From Gnetum montanum (lineage: Eukaryota; Streptophyta; Gnetopsida; Gnetales; Gnetaceae): 64,000 nt of DNA. Each line of letters begins with the position of its first letter. Positions within the stretch are counted from its first letter, which is position 1. A program made the translations under genes and the position numbers. Of the stretch, positions 58,650-64,000 are shown in pieces. The stretch is from NCBI GenBank assembly GCA_015680685.1, contig MNCI01004508.1, positions 67,903-131,902 on the forward strand, in the 5' to 3' direction. The notes under the pieces are model-generated. The model was not told where the DNA came from and searched no databases. It worked only from the letters and a program-made list of their open reading frames with translations.

Positions 58650-60022
58650 ACCTAGTTCTACAAACCAATTCTAAAGCTAATGAGGCACTCAATTCTAACC
58701 ATGCTCATGTAGAGCCTACTACAAGAACTGAATTCTATCACTAATGAGATGAGGCTTCTAGGAAAGTCTTTTGTATTTCTATAAACTAGTTCTAGAGATA
58801 ATAAGCCATAATGAATTTTTTTTTTTTATGTTAATCTCATGTAAAACCAAAGATTAGTTTGAAAGCTCAATTCTAAACATGCTCATGTAGGGTTTACAAC
58901 TAGAACCAAATTATATTTTCTACTCCTTGTCATGGTCAAATGTGCTAAAAATGAGCACTTGAAATTATCTCATTTTTAGATTTCACAATGAGGATTTGAT
59001 ATTTCCTATATTCTATGTGTTCAAATTGCTTCTTTAGCTCATATGAAACTCATGCTATGGGTCTTGTTTTCTGGATGAAGCAATTAGCACTGAGAGGAAG
59101 GATGATGGGTGTATCAAGGCCTAGTACAAAAAATCCAACTACTAGACAATAGAACAAACATAGAATTCTTAAGGTGATTCAAAATCTAGAATGGATGGCC
59201 TACTCCTCCTTGCTTTCAAGCCTTCTAATAATAACTTTCCTAAATATGTTATTCTTTCTTTATCATAGTTGATGTTGAATTTTCCCATGCTTAAGTCATG
59301 GTATGCTAAATAGAATCATATTCTAGTGCTAAATTTTGGTTCTCTCAACCCCTGAGCTAACATGGACATTAAAATGAAGTATTTCTTGAGTTGTAACCCC
59401 TTTTTATAACCAAGATATAATGGTTCCCATAGCTTTCTTTTCCACGCATTTCCTCTATGTGATGATAAATTAAATAAAACTAACTTTTTTTTATGTGGCA
59501 ATTAAAAAGACTTTAGAACCATGAGCTATTTTAGTTACACCGTAATCATTTTGGATCCCCATTTAAGTCACAACAAGTTCATTAAACTAGAACCAAATTT
59601 TGGTTCTAGTGACTAGTTTTAGTGTTGATGTATCAAGGCTTCAAAAAAAGATTTTTTGAGCTCTACCAACTAGTTCTAGTCATAATAATGAATGATGATA
59701 GTTATTTTGTGTTGATATATTATAAAACAAAAGATTGATCATTGCACTTAATTCTAAACATGTTCATGTAGGGTCTAAAATAAGACCCAAATTATGATTC
59801 TAGTAATTGATTCTAGTACTAATGTGATCAAGCTTCTAGGAAAGGATTTTTCAATTCTACAAATCAGTTCTAGAGTTAATAAGGTACTCAATTATAAACA
59901 TGCATATGTAGAGCCTATAACTAGAACTAAATTTCAATTCTAGTGACTGATTCTAGTGTTAATGAGGTGCAGATTCTAGAAAAATTATTATTGATTCTTA
60001 AAACTAGTTTTAGGATTGATGA
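58650..60022. repeat. Degenerate ~140-190-bp repeat family, left part
   Basis: Recurring blocks: CTCATGTAGAGCCTACAACT, AGAACCAAATTTTGGTTCTA, GTTCTAGTGTTGATGAGG, CTTCTAGGAAAG.ATTTTT and GAGGCACTCAATTCTAA. Occurrences of the CATGTAG.G block are at about 58,703, 58,882, 59,763 and 59,903. AACCAAATTTTGGTT is a perfect palindrome. Between about 58,960 and 59,570 a non-repeat spacer matches 62,500-62,830. Confidence 0.75.
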
Positions 60023-61216
60023 TATGGACCTTTTGATGTATTTTGGTGTGTTTTATGGTTATTGTGTTTGTAGGACTACATACACAAGAAACCAAGATGA
60101 GCTAAAGAGAACAAGGAACAAACTATCCTAGAGCTCAAAGGAGGAGGTCACCCACATGTCTTCAAACAAACATCCAAATAATGTGGACAAGGACCTAATA
60201 TTGTACAAGAAAAGTGAACATCATTAAAGCATATGGAAGATCAAGGTTGCAAACAAGGAATGATGCATTCATCATGCAAGAGAAAGTGAAGAAAGATGTC
60301 TTTGGGAAGTAGCAGACACCTTAGTAGATTTGGGGTGAACCCAAAGAAAATTCAGAAAGACATCTTTAGAAATAGGAAGATGTCTTTCCCCAACCAAAGA
60401 CATCTTTCATTAGGGAAAGACATCTTTACAGAATGCAAACCAAATATAGAAGGACATCTTCCAAGATGGAGACTTTAAAAAGACATATTTTAGAAAACAA
60501 AGATGTCTTCCCATACTTGAAGGAGAATTCAAAGAGACATCTCAAGCATGAAAAAGACATCTCCCATGACCGTTAGTGATCATTAGCTAGTCATTACATG
60601 AGTTTCAAGAAGTATTTAGCAACATAGTAGCTATAAGAAGACTTGATGTGCCTTGGGAAAAGTGCAAGCTTTGTTGTATTCATTGTACAATCATTTGTAA
60701 TCATTAAATTCTCTATTACTCTTCATTGTCTTATCATTTTGGCTTCATAAAGTGTGTTGTACCTAATTGTACAAGGATCAACAAATTAAGTTATAATCAT
60801 TACTTGTAATTCTTGTTATTGTTTCCCTGTGGGGTTGAGTTCCTTGAGCTTGTGGAGATCCTATGGGATTAAGTTGTTAGTGTTGCAATGCAACACTTCA
60901 ATGTAGAGCTTAAGATTGTAAAGGTTGTGGAAGCCTTGAAACCACATTTTCAAGCCTAATGGGACCTTGCAGGGTTGAGTGATTGGTGCTGCAGTACAAC
61001 ACTTCAAAGTAAGGCTTAATGACTAGATGTGGATCCTTCAACCACATTTTAAGAGCAACAAAGTCTAGAGATGTGCTTGTGATCTACCCTCCCAGTGTGG
61101 AGTAGCCAAGTTGGGGAACCATGTAAATTCATGTGTGTGTGCTTTGTTTTATAAAGGTTCAATTTGGAGAAGTTATTCATCTCCCCCCTCCCTCTTCTAA
61201 GTTCGAAAATCCACAA
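60023..61216. mobile_element. ~1.2-kb unclassified insertion in the degenerate repeat
   Basis: The repeat phrase TTAGGATTGATGA / ATGAGGCACTTCATTCTAA is split by this segment, with ATGA on both sides (60,019-60,022 and 61,217-61,220). It contains an AAAGACATCTT-rich part (60,296-60,560), a ~120-bp internal duplication (about 60,868-60,955 and 60,971-61,050, sharing GTTG.AATGCAACACTTCAA-like text) and a C-rich CATCTCCCCCCTCCCTCTTC near the right end. No coding domain is seen. The boundaries rest on the interrupted repeat. Confidence 0.5.
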
Positions 61217-61445
61217 ATGAGGCACTTCATTCTAAGAATGTTCATGTAGATCCTACAACTAGAGCCAAAATTTGATTCTATGAACTAATTCTAGTGTTGA
61301 TGAGATGAGCCTTCTAGAAAACTTTTTATTGGTTCTATAAACCAATTCTAGAGTTGATGAGGCACTCAATTCTAAGCATGCTTATGTATAGCCTACAACT
61401 AGAATCAAATTTTGGTTCTAGTGATAATGTGATGAGGTTCTTCAA
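61217..61445. repeat. Degenerate ~140-190-bp repeat family, middle part
   Basis: Two units, with the CATGTAG/TATGTATAG blocks at about 61,244 and 61,383, 139 bases apart. Confidence 0.7.
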
Positions 61446-62499
61446 TTAACATTGGTTCATGTAGTGAAGAGCTCCATTAGAAACCAAATCCCTATTCTAA
61501 AGGCTGATTCTATTAGCTAGCATGGCACAATAAAGGTTATTGAATTTTTTAAGAGTCTTATAAATAAAAGTTGGGGTCTTCAATATATGTGACATATAAA
61601 TGATCTTTTATCTTTTATTTTTGAGGGTATTTCATAAGTCCTTTTTGGTTCTAGTGCATGTTGACATGGTAGAAAGATTTTTAGATAAAAAATAGTTCAA
61701 CAAGATAAAGTGGCATGACAAATAAAATGTAAACACAAAGAAAAACACTTAGCTTGAATCCACAACATGGCTCTTCTAAAAAAAGATGCTACAATTTAAA
61801 AGCTCAAATCCACAATCAATCATAAAGTGCCTCTCTGCTCCTACAACAAAGCTTACACAAGACTTCAAGGTCATAATACCCATCACCGTTAATGCACATT
61901 CGTACACTAACCTGGTAGAAAGCCTTTAAAGGATCTATCTAATGAAGGTAATAGTATCAATCAAACAATAGTTCTCTTTTCAAAAATAGCATTTACTATC
62001 ACATATCAAAAGAAAATTAAAAGCAACATAAAGGTAGTTAAGTTGAGATAAAGTGCCAAAATGAGAATAGGATTTGGTAGTAAAGATATCCCAAAATCTT
62101 AGTAGTTGATATTGAAACTCAGAATCATAAATACCAAGGGATAAACTATAATCATAAATACCAAGTACATCACTTAGGACTCATTTCAAACATGCCATAG
62201 GCTCAAATTTTTTAGGCAAGGATTAAGGACCAAGAAGTCATCATAATAATTATTTTGAAACTTTGTTAGGTTGATTCTACAAATAAGGAAGAGCAAAAAC
62301 TAAAACTTTTATGCAAAACATGTATGTGTTGGGATTTCATGTATTTCTTGCAAAACCATGATTCAACTCCTAGCTAGTTATTAGTATAGCCTTACAATCT
62401 TTTAGTACTATAGTTCACTAATGGCTTTAAACGTACTTGAATTATGAACAGTTTAGCTTGACTTTCAAAAATTGGAATTTCTAATCCACAACATTACTA
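61446..62499. other. AT-rich gene-free region
   Basis: Nothing I can support as gene, RNA or mobile element. ATCATAAATACCAAG occurs at about 62,125 and 62,152 as a small tandem duplication. Confidence 0.5.
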
Positions 62500-63370
62500 A
62501 GTGTGACAATAACAATCATTTGAAATTATATCATTTTATAATTTTACAATGGAGCTATGATAGTTTCCCTATTCTATCTACTTAAATTATTTCATTGGTT
62601 CATATGATAGTCATGCTATGAGCTGCACCTAATGGATCCTATAGTGTTCTTTTTAGTGTATTTTCTTTATGTGGTGATAAATTGAATAGAACCCACTTTT
62701 GGTTCTAAACTACGATTCTTTTCATTTTTCTTTAGCATGGAAATTAAAAATACTTTTAAACCATGAGCTATTTTAGATACACTGTAATGATTGTGCATCC
62801 TCATTTAAGTCACAATAAGCTCACTAAAATAGAACCAACTTTGGTTCTAGTAACCAATTATAATGCTGACCTTTAAGGAAGGCTTTCTTAGTTCTACAAA
62901 CAAGTTTAATATCTAATGAAGCACTCAATTTGAAGCATACTCATGTAGAGTCTACAAATGGAACCAAATTTTGGTTGTAGAGAAAGGTTCTAGTGCTAAC
63001 TCAATGAGGCTTCCAAGAAAGTATTTTTTGATTCTATTAATTGGTTATAGAGCTAACAATGCATGATGAAAGTTTTTTGGTGCTAAGATCATGTATAATT
63101 AAAGATTGGTTGTAAAGCAATTTTAAGCATGCTCATGTAGAGCCTACAACTGGAGTAAATTTTTGGTTCTAAGGATAAGTTCTAGTGTTGATGTAGTGAC
63201 GCTACTAATAAAGTCTCTTTTAATTCCATCAATCAATTCTAGAGATAATGAAGCATGAAAAAAATTTTTTTGTGCTAAGCTCATGTGGAACTAAAGCTTG
63301 GTTCTAAAGCTTAATTCTAAACATGCTTAAATAGAGCCTATAATTTGAACCAAATTTTAGTTTTGGTACT
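62500..63370. repeat. Degenerate ~140-190-bp repeat family, right part, with duplicated spacer
   Basis: 62,500-62,830 repeats the spacer at 58,960-59,570 (for example ACCATGAGCTATTTTAG.TACAC and CATTTAAGTCACAA in both). The repeat units then resume, with CATGTAGAG blocks at about 62,943 and 63,133 and a further TAGAGCCTATAATTTGAACC near 63,332. Confidence 0.7.
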
Positions 63371-63543
63371 GACATGATGAGGTTTTCAAGAAAGGATTTT
63401 TTGGTGATATGAATTCCAATGTAGAATAATTATCTTCAAGAATACAAAAAAAAATATAAAAGAATAATTCTAGTTTAAAGACTATGAAAATATGACAAAA
63501 ATGCATGTCACATCATCAACCACTTAAGTCCAAGCCCACATAC

Positions 63544-64000
63544 TGAAATAAGGGAGAAAAATTGACAAAATATACAAGTTGGATAGAGATTCTTCCCATA
63601 TTTTTTTTAGGAATGGAGAAAAGAAGAACATAAAAACTAGATATTAGATAATTAGAAAAAAAATATAAAANAACTCTGAAAGGGAGAAAATGCAAGAGTT
63701 TAGGTAAGGGTCTAACTAATCTCTTGCCAAACCAGGTGCACCCACTCTTATTTATAGGCAACAAGATAGGCCTCAATATCAGATGCCTGATATCGCGTAC
63801 TTGATATCACGGATGTGATATCGTGGATCATCAACTAGGGTGAGAGAATTGTCATTTGCATATGATAACATCGTTTTATATTTTTCTTCTAATTATCTAA
63901 TATCTAGTTTTTATGTTCTTCTTTTCTCCATTCCTAAAAAAAATATGGGAAGAATCTCTATCCAACTTGTATATTTTGTCAATTTTTCTCCCTTATTTCA
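63544..64000. repeat. Near-perfect inverted repeat flanking a single-N joint
   Basis: 63,544-63,670 is the reverse complement of about 63,868-64,000 with hardly any difference (for example GGGAAGAATCTCTATCCAAC on the right arm, GTTGGATAGAGATTCTTCCC on the left). The left arm ends exactly at the N at 63,671. Between the arms, 63,672-63,829 is related to the end of the insertion at 49,555-49,706 and includes the hairpin GATATCACGGATGTGATATC. Confidence 0.85.

Noticed and set aside
63780-63833. Helitron 3' end (hairpin followed by CTAG)
   Set aside because: The related sequence at 49,675-49,710 keeps the hairpin but not CTRR, and no 5' TC end or A/T insertion site is visible. Kept only as a remark under the LTR-like insertion.
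1-64000. tRNA, rRNA or other structured RNA genes
   Set aside because: No tRNA box A/B pair with a cloverleaf, nor any rRNA stretch, was recognised by eye on either strand. A covariance-model scan would be needed to exclude small ones.

Overview
The window is repeat-dense plant nuclear DNA. It has Ty3/gypsy LTR retrotransposons of plant type, GT-AG introns, large tandem arrays and assembly gaps, and no intact host gene, rRNA, tRNA or prokaryotic feature. A seed plant is likely; I cannot name the species. No coding region is fully intact. Most in-frame stops are TAG, TAA or TGA where a related copy has CAG, CAA or CGA, which is the pattern of old methylated transposon DNA.

Positions 1-32,180 hold four broken copies of one large Ty3/gypsy family, called A to D here. 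Its polyprotein order is RT, RNase H, a second RNase H, integrase, which is diagnostic of the plant Tat lineage. Copy A (+, 1-7,364) has pol and a 3' LTR, and abuts inverted copy D (-, 7,365-15,465), so A probably inserted into D. D and copy B (+, 15,466-29,372) meet head to head inside gag. Copy C (-, 29,373-32,177) is a pol fragment cut off by a minisatellite. In both B and D the interval between protease and RT carries a multi-exon gene on the opposite strand, with its own TATA-like box. The two versions are well diverged but keep colinear exons and at least five intron positions. This antisense gene inside a Tat element is the most interesting feature of the window. Short arrays built on a TAAACTAG core sit at the module boundaries, and CTACGCTATGCTA-type palindromes are scattered through the LTRs and the introns of the antisense gene.

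Positions 32,186-38,445 are a 15-bp minisatellite whose translation is a pentapeptide repeat. After it come a ~30-bp array (38,526-38,935) and several other short-period arrays up to about 41,050.

Positions 42,742-56,813 are a second, AT-rich Ty3/gypsy element (E) with 3.4-kb LTRs, a perfect 5-bp target-site duplication (CATCT), a PBS-like site, and decayed gag, protease, RNase H, RT, RNase H and integrase. An 871-base assembly gap lies in its integrase. It carries an ~806-bp LTR-like insertion. Its extra RNase H lies before RT, unlike in family A-D.

Positions 56,819-64,000 are AT-rich and gene-free. They hold a degenerate 140-190-bp repeat family, a ~1.2-kb insertion within it, and at the right edge a near-perfect inverted repeat next to a single-N assembly joint.
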